Positions 9,899 through 20,104 of a stretch of DNA of 23,701 nt are shown piece by piece (positions within the stretch are counted from its first letter, which is position 1; each line of letters starts with the position of its first letter). The notes under the pieces are model-generated. The model was given only the letters and a program-made list of their open reading frames with translations. It was not told the DNA's origin and ran no database searches. This stretch comes from Didymodactylos carnosus (Eukaryota > Rotifera > Eurotatoria > Philodinida > Philodinidae). The stretch is from the NCBI GenBank assembly GCA_905250885.1, contig CAJNOQ010002566.1, positions 1 to 23,701 of the forward strand, read 5' to 3'. The translations under genes and the position numbers were made by a program.

Positions 9899-10741
9899 TC
9901 ATTACTGGACACGGTTCACCAAGGCAACTTGACAGAAACTTTATTTTCTTGTGTAATTATAGAATAGATCCTTATAGCAATAGTTATCAACCACCACATC
10001 TGAAAACCCTTCTATGGCTAAATCTATGGAAAAAGTTTTTAAAAAAATTCGAAAATTTGAAATTCTTTGATTTCAAAAGTTAATTACCTCAGTCAAGATT
10101 CCATAGAAAAAAAATTCTTTTTCACCAATCGAGAGTTTATGAAGTCTCTAAGGTTGGAACAAAATCCGGTTCTGATATGACGCTGCGTTATTTTGGTATA
10201 TCGATTTTATCAATGTTCACGGGTGTAGACATCCGGGAGTAAAGGGTTAAGGTGAGCGAAACAAAGCCTTTTTTTTGTTTTTGTGCAGTATTTTATCTGC
10301 TCTGTCAATCTGCAGTTTTAGTTTTGCCTAATCATCTTTAGTTTCTGTGAAAAGTTCGATGAAATTTGTGGTCCTCGAACAGTAAAAAACTGTGTTCCAC
10401 TCCGTTTTGAGTTTGCAGTTCAGTTAGCAAGCAGTCAATTACTTAGTTTTTTGCTTGAAGTTATGCAGAATTATGTACTCTATCCATTGGTAAAACTCGC
10501 AATTGTCTAGACTCTTTCAACTTTGCATGAGCGACAATTTATTGACCACGTCTACCATATAACACTCAATACTCCTACTCACATTTCATCTATATTCTCA
10601 TGTAATTTTCGACTAGCGAAATACAATAAACGTGTTGTATATAGCTTTGATTGTGCCAGATCTAATGGCATATATATATTGGACAGACGGCACGGAGCGT
10701 TGGGACTTGGAATGATGAATATAAAGAAGCCCTTTTTGGGT
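9899..10741. other. Gene-free stretch; possible scrap of the 8989-9898 family
   Basis: Bases 10208-10232 (GGGTGTAGACATCCGGGAGTAA) resemble the terminus of the preceding TIR element (GGTGTGGACATC ... GGGAGTAA). The rest is AT-rich with no supported frame. The short reading frame at 10523-10759 runs into the next hairpin and is not believed. Confidence 0.3.
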
Positions 10742-10922
10742 AAGGATTTTGGAGAATAGCTGAGCACAGTCTACACACTAATTATCGACCACTGTTCTTG
10801 CTGTTGTATCTAATGAGACTCAGCGTATAATGAAAGAAAATACCTTAATGGACTTACATTCTAAAGGAAAATAGGTGGATAATTAGTGTGTAGACTGTGC
10901 TCAGCTATTCTCGAAAATCCTT
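10742..10922. mobile_element. Foldback element, ~49-bp arms
   Basis: Left arm 10742-10790 and right arm 10874-10922 are inverted copies with about three mismatches, running from AAGGATTTTGGAGAATAGC through CACAGTCTACACACTAATTA. The 83-bp loop is unrelated. It is a miniature inverted-repeat element with no coding content. Confidence 0.65.
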
Positions 10923-11588
10923 GTCGATGAACAGCAACACGACCATTGGAAATAATCACAACTGAAAATTGTACGGGTGATTTCAACCGAGCACAAAATG
11001 GGGTTACTTTTGACTAACCATTCAATGTCTAAAGATTTGAAGGCTATCGGTTACTTGCTAGAAGAGAAAATTCGACAATACATCAAAATGTCCTACCCCT
11101 ACACTTTCGTCCCGTCCCTAAACACATCTCTGAAATCGTAATGGCAAACTTATAAAGCCACAAATTTTCAGATTAGACGTATTCTGATCTTCTAAATTGA
11201 CTGATCAACTCAATTTTTTGGAAAATCATCTTAGCAAAGGATTTCAGGAAAACCGGGATCTCTAAAGGCCCAAGCTTAAAACTTGTCAAAAACAATTTTT
11301 TAAGCACGTCAGTTGATAGAGCGTATATCAAAACCTATGTTACAATACATTTCTAAGTTCAGTTACGATTCTTTAGCTAAAAAGCAGAGAAAAGCATTTT
11401 CGATCTTGAGTGAACAACCAGGATTTGGGTAGACGAAGACTTGATAGTTTCGAAACAGGTTTTTTTTAAAGGTTTCAGGCTACTCTCTATAAGTCTATAG
11501 TGTTAAAATATTTTTCTGGCCACTTTTAGTTTGGCTCATTTTTTGTGTAAAAACGGTGCAAACATCGCCAGAATCACTCATATATATA
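10923..11588. other. Gene-free stretch, nothing recognised
   Basis: AT-rich non-coding sequence between two TIR elements. I see no supported reading frame, RNA gene or repeat. Confidence 0.4.
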
Positions 11589-11905
11589 TAGTGGGTGGAA
11601 AAAGTGATCGTACGCTTTTATTTTTGATCAACAAACCTGAATATCTGAAAGAGTTTTTTATCACAATGTGTGTGTATGAGAATTCTTCCAGAATTATTAT
11701 AAATAGGGTTTCGGGACAACCAGTTTATAGCATCCTGGCTTTCCAGGAACTCTATCTATAATAGCTCTGAAAGAATTCTCATACACACACATTATGGTAG
11801 GAAGCTCTTTCAAATATTTAGATCTTTTTTCAGGTTTGTTCTAGCTATTATAGTTGAGGAAAAAAATCAAAAATAAAAGCATATGAGCGCTTTTTCCACC
11901 TACTG
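11589..11905. mobile_element. Tc1/mariner-type MITE
   Basis: The ends read TAGTGGGTGGAAAAAG and, inverted, CAGTAGGTGGAAAAAG, and both continue into GCTTTTATTTTTGAT. TA dinucleotides lie immediately outside (11587-11588 and 11906-11907). CAGT-type termini with TA duplication are the known hallmark of Tc1/mariner elements. A second inner inverted pair (GTGTGTGTATGAGAATTCTT near 11670 and its complement near 11775) extends the fold. At 317 bp with no transposase frame, it is a non-autonomous element. Confidence 0.65.
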
Positions 11906-12070
11906 TACTGTATGGTTTCAAATTTAAGAGAGACAATGAATTAATAAACAAGAATATAAATCTCCTTTTTGTTCTTATTCATCACACTTCATCGTACGCT
12001 CAGATAGCTTTACTGATTATGAGTGAAAATGTTGAAGTAATGAAATTGTTAAGTTAAAATAAATGATTTC

Positions 12071-12551
12071 TTAGAAATACTGGTAGAATATGTGAAACGA
12101 AAAAAACTCGAGGTTACACATGACTAACACAATAGCCCAGTATAATTTCGTGAATTTATTCTCTAATAATCGATTTTCAAACTTGGAAAGAGGCAAATGG
12201 AGTAAACAGTCATGCTTTAGATCATTTATTCCAGAAATGATTGATTCAAGGATCCTATGCAACATAAATGTTGTTAAATTACTATAATCAGTATCCATTT
12301 TCAAGTCATCTTGTTGTGATGCATGTTTCTTGCCATTTTCTGACGTGTTTTGCATGACCATATCGTTGTATATATGCTCTTAATCATTTCGAATTAAATT
12401 TGATAGAATTTCTAGCACAGAGTAACAACCACAGCGTTTACCTTCATGTGTTTGATATGATTGTGTTTGCGCACAATTAGCATTTCTACTATACATTTGT
12501 TTGATGGCAAATAGTATCACAGTTTTTCTGAAAACATACAACAAGTACAGA
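12071..12551 (-). pseudogene. Possible decayed coding segments of unknown family (downstream part)
   Basis: Two consecutive minus-strand frames, 12380-12551 and 12071-12361, have plausible mixed composition. One contains QTHEGKRCGCYSVLEILSN; the other contains TTFMLHRILESIISGIND and FENRLLENKFTKLYWAIV. They are separated by a stop and a frame change. An AG acceptor (TATGTTTTCAG) precedes the first. I do not recognise a domain. They may be exons of an unrecognised or decayed gene cut by the MITE at 12552-13154, or chance frames. Confidence 0.2.
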
Positions 12552-13154
12552 TAGGCATGCACTAGTTACAATTAACTGTAAAACTGTAACTATCGTAACT
12601 GTGAAAACTGTAACTCCTCATAACTGTATGTAAATATTCTAGAGTTTGTCTTCTACGATTTGCATGCATTTTAAGAACAGAGACTGTTATGGCACATATT
12701 AAAGACGTGCCATAAGAGACAATTGTATAATAGTCATATATATATTCGTTCTCTATTCTTCTGCTATGGGTATTTTCTCTTCCTGTCATATATGTATCTG
12801 TATTGTTCTCTTTCTTTCTATCAGGAAATTTCCCAGTAATATCTCTTGGTTTCGTTCTGTACTGTTTCTTTTCTCCAAGAGATATTTCAATGTATTCTTT
12901 TAGCTCTGGGTTATAACCCACCGTTTCCGTTTAACCTCAGGTATAAATAGCTCCTAATTTTATGTAAAGATCATCTTGTTCAGTAATAAATTACTTATAC
13001 ACAACAACGTATACCGGACCTAACAGAGACATCCTTAAAATGTATGCAAATCATACAAGACTAATCACTCTAGAACATTTACGTACAGTTATGAGCAGTT
13101 ACAGTTTTCACAGTTACACTTAACTGGTAAAAAACTGTAACTGGTGCATACCTA
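12552..13154. mobile_element. MITE with ~130-bp TIRs
   Basis: Left arm 12552-12684 and right arm 13022-13154 are inverted copies sharing TAGG(C/T)ATGCAC(T/C)AGTTACA at the tips, AACTGTGAAAACTGTAACT in the middle and TTGCAT(G/A)CATTTTAAG at the inner end. The tips begin and end with TA. Repeated AACTGTAAC/GTTACAGTT words make the arms locally repetitive. The inner ~340 bp has a 119-codon minus-strand frame that runs into the left arm and has no recognisable domain, so I regard it as non-coding. It is a non-autonomous DNA transposon. Confidence 0.7.
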
Positions 13155-13420
13155 AGTACACATGACCTTCTTGTTCCTTCGCATGCCGTTCCAATTTCCT
13201 TTCAGGTTCGTTTGTATCATTATCTTTATTCTCATTATTAACTATCCCTTCTTCACCATCAAGAGATTTATTTTAGCCAACCAATAGTTATTTAACTGCA
13301 GCAGCCAACTTTGTATTACGAGTTGATCTTGCAGCACAAAGTTCGTTATAAATAGTCGAACGAACCGAATTTGTTCCGGTAATTATTCCACTAGAATGAC
13401 ATATTTTGGCTAATGCTAAA
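13155..13420 (-). pseudogene. Possible decayed coding segments of unknown family (upstream part)
   Basis: On the minus strand an acceptor-like TTCTCTTTTAG (to 13416) is followed by a 42-codon frame containing SGIITGTNSVRSTIYNEL and STRNTKLAAAVK up to a stop at 13288-13290. A polar frame then follows (DGEEGIVNNENKDNDTNEPE ...) that runs into the MITE. Codon use looks gene-like but I recognise no family. It may be continuous with the fragments beyond the MITE; this is a guess. Confidence 0.2.
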
Positions 13421-13740
13421 AGAGAAAAAATGGGTAGCATGGGCTATAGCGTGATTGTCGAATACGACAGAGGGTGTTGTAGAAAAAAATATATATTCGT
13501 ATAGTTGTTCCCTGTAAAACAACAAAAAATTTAACCAATATTGATTGAATGCATATATTTTTCTTATTGTTTGTTCATATAAGTTACTGCTTCAGTACGA
13601 CTATTTATTATTCGCTGCATGTTTCGAATGCAGAAGAAAAGTAAGAAGACAAATGTATTATTTTAACTTTGTCTTTGCTGAGACAAAAGTGAATTGCGAT
13701 ACGACACAGATGTTTATTCGTTATAGCAATGATGACAAAG

Positions 13741-14170
13741 ACGTATGTTCACGATGATTCAAAGACAGATCAACGTTATTCGGCTCTATTGAGTGAACCA
13801 CGAAAATTATTATTATCGGTGATATATCGACCAAAGTTCATATAACAAAAGAGAAAAGTCGTCATCTTAAAGACGGACTCACAGTGGATGAATGTGCCTC
13901 AATTCATCTTTACACCATGGAATCCGTTGAACACGGTCGAAGCTACTATTTTATCCTAAATAAAACCTTACGGCTAAAAAATCGACAATATTTAAAACCA
14001 TGGTTTTCATACTTGACACTGTTTCGAACGGGTTTATTTACAATAAAAGCTTATAAGAAAATACTATGACGCGGCATATCTCGATATTGACTGGAGCAAT
14101 ATATCCGATGAAGATGCAAAAGCGATTGCCGAAGCATTGAAGGTGAACCGCAGGCGTATAAAAGTTTCAA
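13741..14170 (+). pseudogene. Broken ADP-ribosyltransferase (bdelloid ART type) with leucine-rich-repeat remnant
   Basis: Three pieces in different frames line up with the order expected for bdelloid ART-LRR proteins. At 13753 the frame reads DDSKTDQRYSALLSEPRKLL, then stops. From about 13869 comes DGLTVDECASIHLYTME followed by YYFILNKTLRLKNRQYLKPW and FSYLTLF, the helical region that precedes the NAD-binding core in ARTs of the NAD:arginine type. After a stop at 14067-14069 another frame gives LDIDWSNISDEDAKAIAEAL, a typical NLR/ribonuclease-inhibitor-type LRR. The catalytic R-S-E region is absent and there are several stops and deletions, so no active enzyme can be made. Family wording is recalled, not searched. 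Confidence 0.6.
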
Positions 14171-15390
14171 AGAATGATTGCGATATAAAGATTTTCTAAT
14201 CGAAAATATCGATTCATTACTAACTCTAACATTACTGTAATTTGGATCGATTTGATTTTTCAAAAGTTTTCTGGTGAACGTTTCTGAAGTATGGAGAAAA
14301 TGTTAAAAAATGCCAATTTTTCTAACTTGGTGACTGAAGTGACAGGTTGCACCAGAAAATTTACGTCCATTCGCGTTAGGCACATTGTTTCTAAGATTTT
14401 GCACTTTGTTTAAAAATCTGTTCTCCCTATAAAACTGAACGCTTAAAAACGTATTTTCAAAATCTTTAGGACGAGAGTATTATTTACAAATTTGATTAAG
14501 AACAGAAATACAAAAGATGATTTTGTGACAATACATTAAAAAAAAGTTTTGCAGCATTTGTTATTGATGTATGTTATGTGCTTTTCCATTCTCATGTACA
14601 TATCAAAAACAAGTCCAGATGTTCACGAGATTCCATTTCTATAAGATGTATCGTATTGTTTCTACGCTTTGGAGGTCAAGCGCTCCCATTGCTGTATTTA
14701 ATAATCGAAATTGATATCGATTGTAAAAAAAATGTCAAATAGAATGTGGATACAGTCCAATCACATCCAAATAACTGCTAAAAACGTGAATCCATTTACT
14801 GCAAAAAATATTTATATTATGATCATTAAATTTAATTTTCGTACTGTCCGTCACAGCCGTTCAATTCAAAGAATGCAGAAACAGATGCATTTTCCACGAT
14901 TATCGAATACTATCGGTATCAACTGATGTTAGGCAATATCCGAGCAAACTTTTCCAAAACTTCAATACACTATCCAACAACATTAATTCACAAGTGACAA
15001 AAAGAATGTCAGACTTGAGAAACAAACTATATACTCGTTGCAATGTCAAAAAATAATAATAACAAACTTGTGAAAAATAGAAGGAAAAGGTAAAACACAA
15101 CGCATGGGATAGAAAGGATATATGTAAGAAAAAACATGCGTCTTTACAGAACAATATCAATACCGTGATCGAAAGGGAAAAGTTGTGAAAGAACTTTTAT
15201 TCGTTTACTGATTTACTGATTGTTACAAAGTGTATACCAATCAACATGGCTGCCACGACAACTTAGCAATGTGCGAACAATCCAAATAAGAAAACGATTT
15301 TTTACAGGTAATGATGTGTCATTAAAGTTGAATCTGTTTTACCTAGTCAATGTTTATTATTTAATCGACTAAAATATCGATCTATACGCT
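14171..15390. other. Gene-free stretch, nothing recognised
   Basis: AT-rich sequence after the ART pseudogene. The small frames at 14711-14926 (+) and 14900-15160 (-) have no domain wording and biased AT-driven composition. No RNA gene or repeat is supported. Confidence 0.4.
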
Positions 15391-15986
15391 CTTACGAGGG
15401 AACCCTCGAAGTGATTAAACGCTTTTTGCTCGGAATCTATCGACCATGCTGATTACAAATACGACCTTGGGGCTTCCCCATAGTCCTTCGAAGGCCTGGT
15501 TTTCTAGAAAACCAGTTTTTCAAAAACTCTAAAATATAACTCGAACCTTTCTTAATGAGGCATGATTGTAGCCTGCACATTTCTGATTAAAGTGAGACAT
15601 CTCCCAGCTTTGTACGACCTTTCTTTGCACAGTTATAGAACTTACAAGAAAAGCCCTAAATGTTCAGCTCAAAGCTACAGCTAGAAATAAGAAGAAAATA
15701 ATTTAGGGCTTTTCTTCTAAATTCTCTAACTTTGCAAAGAAAGGTCGTACAAAGCTGGGAGATATCTCATTTTAATCAGAAATGTGCAGGCTACAATCAT
15801 GCCTCATTAAGAAAAGTTCGGGTTATATTTTAGAGTTTTTGAAAAACTAGTTTTCTAGAAAACCAGGTCTTCGAAGGGCTATGGGGAAGCCCCGTGGTCG
15901 TATTCGTAATCAGCATGGTCGATAACCTATAACCCACCAGATTCCGAGCAAAATGCGTTTAATCACTTCGAGGGGTTCCCTCGTTA
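15391..15986. mobile_element. 596-bp foldback element, nearly all arm (271 + 286 bp, ~39-bp loop)
   Basis: Left arm 15391-15661 and right arm 15701-15986 are inverted copies from tip (ACGAGGGAACCCTCGAAG / its complement) to the central pair AGAAAAGCCCTAAAT / ATTTAGGGCTTTTCT. There are scattered substitutions and a ~15-bp extra segment in the right arm (near 15925). The loop is only about 39 bases. The tip itself contains a smaller palindrome (CGAGGGAACCCTCG). There is no coding capacity. A related half-unit sits at 9445-9606. Confidence 0.75.
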
Positions 15987-17273
15987 GTACTATTCATCAC
16001 TTTCTTTTACATGTGAATTAAATTTTGTGTCATATGTGTTTTCAGTCACATATTTGTCCCAACGATGTGTGTACTTTAAGCACATTTTTTCGAATTTATT
16101 GTGTAGATTTCACTGAAATAAAGTTGTTTTGGAAAATAGAGATCATAAAACTATACGCAGAAGAAAACGAGAAATTAGTATCGGTATCATTCTCAATTGA
16201 GAATCGTGTTGTCTTTGCTTGACGAATTTGTTTACGGTTTTATACCCTGGCTGATTTGTCTATCGCTGTTAATATGTAATAGGTACTTTCATAATAGTGT
16301 CGAATATTATTGATGACGTCTAGTATTATTGTTTATGTATTATGTAGATTTCGGTATTACTGAAGGAACAAAAAAAAAATAAAAGTGTCATAATCAGCAG
16401 ACGTCTACAAAGCTAAAGAGCATGAAATCAGAATCAATAGAATTTGTTGAGCTTATAACGATTTTAAAACGAATAAATATTCGTTGTTTTTGTTTTCTCG
16501 CTCGAAAAACTGTGATAACTTTCTTTGCCAATGTTGTTAGTCGTTTTTATCACGGCTCATCTGGTACTTGGTGTTAACGTCGAGCGATTTACGTACAATC
16601 CATCGATCATTTGCTTTCGAACTAGCTTGTGGTCATCCTTTTTTATATATTGGTGTTCTAAATAATTTTGTAGACCATCAAGAACATGTTCTTATTCAAT
16701 TAGTTTTTCTCTTAATTTCTTCGATAAGACTTACTCTTCAATCCTAAACATAACAAGCTGATAATAAAAGTCCTATCCTGTCTTCTATTGTCTCCTCTTA
16801 TACAATATATTGGTTTCATTTGATACGATACAGTATGATTGTAAAAACGACAAATAGTTATTTGTTAGCCATGAAAAGTGTAGAACTACCCTAAAAATGT
16901 GAATAATGCTGTTATTGAACGTCTATCATCCAAATTTAAAATGTTTCATTTCGAATAAGACACTTGTTTCTGTCTAATAATGTCTATAGGACTAAAATTA
17001 CAAACATATCTTTTGTATTAGAACCCAATATATCCCTACTTTTTTCATTAACAAAATACATCTTGTGTTTTCTCAAAATGTGGTAATATAACTAATAGAT
17101 ACATTCTTCATATTATCGCATGTTTTTTTCCTCCCATTTTCCCTCAACAATTTTTATATATCCAAGTAAACGCATAAATAACAGTTATCCTATTTCCAAG
17201 TACATCTGTCATATATCTTTTTCCTCCTTGTTGTGTAATATCAGTATTAAATAAAACTATAACACAAGAAGAC
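15987..17273. other. Gene-free stretch; 5' flank of the secreted-protein gene
   Basis: About 1.3 kb of AT-rich sequence. The 65-codon frame at 16025-16222 lacks any domain wording. The promoter of the downstream gene is presumably in the last few hundred bases, but no specific box can be supported. No RNA gene or repeat is seen. Confidence 0.35.
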
Positions 17274-18665
17274 ATGTTTCCAACACTCGTCTATTATTGC
17301 ACTATATTGTCTTACTTTACCTATTTTGGTTTGGGATCAAATATTATTTCATTCAATAAAACGACAAAATTTGATCAATTAATATTGAATAATTTATATA
17401 AAAGTGAAATATTATTAACACAAAATAAACAACAAAAGTCATCTATTGAATTTACTGGATGTTCAAATATATCAGACTTTGATAATTTTAAAATACAAAA
17501 TAATCATATATTAATCATTAATTATCATAATTGTTCGACAATTCATGTACATTTTTCAAGTATACAACTTATTAATATTACCGATAGCAGTTCAGTTCGT
17601 TGTATAAATGCCATAAAACATAATGGAACGCTAACTGTTAATATTCAGCGTAAACGACGTCGTCGAAATGCACAATTGTCTCAGACAAATATTGATTTAT
17701 CTGTTCAAACTTCAAATTTAGACATTGTTGTATCAAGCATCGATTCATTTATCAACTTAAAACTTAAAGGAAATGTTGACCAACAAGTGAACATTGATTA
17801 TAACGGTGTTAATGGTTCATTACATGCACAATCACTCACCGCTAAACGCATCAATATTACATCATATGGCAGTGCTTATGTTAAATTGTTGGCTCCTACA
17901 CACGTTCTTAACATTCAATCTTATGATTTTCTTCGGACATATAAAAAGTTAAACGCTGGTTTTGCTATCATAAATGTAACAAATATTGATGAAATACATC
18001 TCGAATCAATTAATAGTCGATGTATAGTCAATAAAACGTCAAATCATCGAAATATTGCTCGTATAGCAAAATTTAGCGTAGTACCTGTCGATTGTACGCG
18101 ACGTCTTTTCATTATGGACATGTCATTAATGAATAAAACATATAAAAATGATATTTTTCAACGTGAAATTAGTATTCAAGGACGGTGGAATCATGGTGCA
18201 GGACAAATGCTCTTACATGGCTGTAATTCCCCAACAGATTCACAAACAGATTCACCCGCATTACAAATGCAGATTGAAGACGATATTATTGAAACAGTGT
18301 TTCGATATCAATTTGAAAATAATTTGTCATCACAACGGCAAAACGCACATGTCTATTGTCTACGAATAAATGGTATCGATCCATTACCATCGTTTCTGTA
18401 TCGTTTTCGTTCGGATCCAAAAGTTCGTCCCGTAAGTTTATGTACAATTAGTGATCAACATACTGTGTATGAAACACAAACGCAACTATCAGGACTCGTA
18501 TTCTATGTAACAAGACCAATTCAAATGTTGAGTAAAGATGAAGCACGAGTTATGACTGGCTATTGGGAAGGAAATCTAAGTTCACAAATAAATGAATATC
18601 TTGTTGCACGTCAAAACGATGGTAAATGGATGGTAATAAAAAATATTATGGGACCAATTTCATGA
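17274..18665 (+). CDS. Secreted protein of unknown function with a possible head-GIN (DUF2807)-like beta-solenoid
   Basis: 463 codons in one exon. The start ATG is followed by a hydrophobic segment (residues 1-22, with VYYCTILSYFTYFGL) that looks like a signal peptide. Residues 31-125 read as short alternating beta strands: KFDQLILNNLYKSEILLTQ, then SSIEFTGCSN, then an NNHILIIN strand. This resembles the opening of the bacterial adhesin head-GIN domain (F-D-x-I-x-V ... V-x-I ... V-x-V-x-G). Residues 136-220 continue with repeated strands (VNIDYNGVNGSLHAQSLTA, INITSYGSAYVKLLAPTHVL) in the style of that family's GSG repeats. A basic RKRRRR block at 126-131 could be a furin-type site. About ten N-x-S/T sites and scattered Cys suit an extracellular protein. 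Residues 300-463 (from IQGRWNHGAG to the C-terminus) are unrecognised. No C-terminal membrane segment is seen. Confidence 0.75.
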   Translation: MFPTLVYYCTILSYFTYFGLGSNIISFNKTTKFDQLILNNLYKSEILLTQNKQQKSSIEFTGCSNISDFDNFKIQNNHILIINYHNCSTIHVHFSSIQLINITDSSSVRCINAIKHNGTLTVNIQRKRRRRNAQLSQTNIDLSVQTSNLDIVVSSIDSFINLKLKGNVDQQVNIDYNGVNGSLHAQSLTAKRINITSYGSAYVKLLAPTHVLNIQSYDFLRTYKKLNAGFAIINVTNIDEIHLESINSRCIVNKTSNHRNIARIAKFSVVPVDCTRRLFIMDMSLMNKTYKNDIFQREISIQGRWNHGAGQMLLHGCNSPTDSQTDSPALQMQIEDDIIETVFRYQFENNLSSQRQNAHVYCLRINGIDPLPSFLYRFRSDPKVRPVSLCTISDQHTVYETQTQLSGLVFYVTRPIQMLSKDEARVMTGYWEGNLSSQINEYLVARQNDGKWMVIKNIMGPIS

Positions 18666-18747
18666 TATATTCAGTATAGTAACAAAATTCCTAGTCTAAT
18701 TAATACTACATGAACTTATTCGTACGTCATTTATAAATGCTTAATTG

Positions 18748-18753
18748 AATAAA
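18748..18753 (+). promoter_or_regulatory. Poly(A) signal AATAAA of the secreted-protein gene
   Basis: AATAAA begins 83 bases after the TGA stop, the first such hexamer downstream, and is followed by a T-rich tract. It is a plausible transcript end. Confidence 0.4.
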
Positions 18754-19242
18754 TGACCTTTTTTTATACAAATTGATCTTTAAAGACTTTGACTCAAAAA
18801 TGATGTTACAATAACGATGTGAAACTACATTGGCAATATTTTGTTGAATTGACCTTAAAATTCGAACCTTTTACAGTTTACTTTGATACAGAAATAGATA
18901 TTTTAATTCATTTATTACACATTTACATTATGATGAGATAGGTGAACAATCAAAATAAAACTGAATCTATTAAGTTAATATTACATTTTTATAATTTTAT
19001 AAACGCTGCTTATCATCTCATCATACCTATCGAAATGATCATAAACATTTTCATTGATGATGTATTAGAGTATTGTTGAATTATAGACAATATTTTGTCA
19101 ATCATGTAATCAGATGATGATAATTTTGTTGCCTTCTCTAAAACACGTCCAATGATATTTATTTATGAGAACGCTCGATATAGTTTTTTTATATTGCTTC
19201 TATATAGGCTGTGATGTACAATAAAGTTTAAATAGCGATTCT
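18754..19242. other. Gene-free stretch, nothing recognised
   Basis: AT-rich non-coding sequence. A weak inverted pair (ATGATGAGATAGGT near 18931 and its partner near 19015-19028) may be chance. Confidence 0.35.
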
Positions 19243-19535
19243 CTAATGAATGTACTTGAGACCAAGTACTTAGAAAAGTACTTGGATGAGTAACGTGCAG
19301 AGTACTTGGAGCTGTTTGCAAGTAAAAAAGGTACTTATCAAGTAATTTAACAAGTATAAGTACTAGATAAGTACTTCATCAAGTATTTGGCAGGTAACCT
19401 GGTAAGTACTTCCGAAATATATGCAAGTATGCAAAGTTCCTCCAAGGCCTTTTGCACGTATTTGATAAGTGCATAATCAAGTATTTTAGAAAATTTGTAA
19501 GTAGCTAAGTACTTGATCTCAAGTACATTCACTAG
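19243..19535. mobile_element. Palindromic AAGTACTT-rich element with ~30-bp TIRs
   Basis: The ends are inverted copies: CTAATGAATGTACTTGAGAC at the left and its near-complement at the right, continuing through CAAGTACTTAG. Inside, AGTACTT (core of the self-complementary AAGTACTT) occurs six times, plus near matches such as AAGTACTAG and AAGTATTT, at irregular 10-40 bp spacing. No target duplication is clear. The minus-strand 61-codon frame across it is an artefact of the repeats. Confidence 0.55.
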
Positions 19536-19984
19536 GCTTGTTCTTGTATCTTCAAGTGATCAATGTGTGTGTTTTCAATGATTGAGATAATAAATGCTTC
19601 AAGAGGATGCTACAGATGTCTAGTGGTTGAAAGACAACATATGCCTCTTAAGCTTGCTTTGTTGACATTTTCTATGTCTCCACTACATGGCTAATGAACA
19701 ATTTAGGCGCCTTTGAAAATTATCCTGTTAAATTACTCTTTAAAAAATTAAAAATTACTTAAGTACGCCGATGGAGAATAATTTGTATCATATGAGATAT
19801 GCTCACACGGATTAACCATATTATTGTGCACGCCTTGTAGATTAAATAATTGATTTGAAAACATATTGAGTCATAGAGGAAAAAGTTTCGGACGCATAGA
19901 CTTCAGAAGCATGCGAAAATGTTTTCAAGAGAACGCCAATAATCTGCAAGTCTTGATTGCGTTGATGATTGAAACATTGACATG
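19536..19984. other. Gene-free stretch, nothing recognised
   Basis: Non-coding sequence between the AAGTACTT element and the left direct repeat. No frame or repeat can be supported. Confidence 0.35.
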
Positions 19985-20104
19985 AAATTTGAAGTTTAAA
20001 GGGTTGTTTTTGCTGGTTTACCATGGAAAATACACTTTCTAATGCCCATTCTCCCGTTTCTCTGACGGACGAATGAACAGATGTGTCGGTGAGCGAATGG
20101 ATAG
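19985..20104. repeat. 120-bp dispersed repeat, copy A
   Basis: It matches 22132-22250 in direct orientation. Conserved blocks include AAATTTGAAGTTTAAAGG, TGCTGGTTTAC, CCCATTCTCCC, TTTCTCTGACGGACGAATGA and CGGTGAGCGAATGGA. Scattered substitutions and a few indels separate the copies. The pair brackets the TYW2 gene. The family is unknown. Confidence 0.65.

Noticed and set aside
10523..10767. Opposed small frames near 10.6 kb
   Set aside because: Both extend into the foldback element at 10742 and have no recognisable wording.
11531..11761. 76-codon plus-strand frame
   Set aside because: It crosses the left terminal repeat of the Tc1/mariner-type MITE and ends in its loop, so it is a by-product of the repeat.
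12562..12921. 119-codon minus-strand frame
   Set aside because: It lies wholly inside the MITE, runs into its terminal repeat (the SYSFHSYDSYSFTVN part is the AACTGTAAC repeat translated) and has no domain wording.
14711..15160. Two small frames on opposite strands
   Set aside because: There is no start context, splice sites or domain wording, and composition is AT-driven.
16025..16222. 65-codon plus-strand frame in the gene-free region
   Set aside because: No domain, no neighbouring exons and no poly(A) signal tied to it.
18148..18369. 73-codon frame within the 463-codon gene
   Set aside because: It is an out-of-frame shadow of the larger coding sequence.
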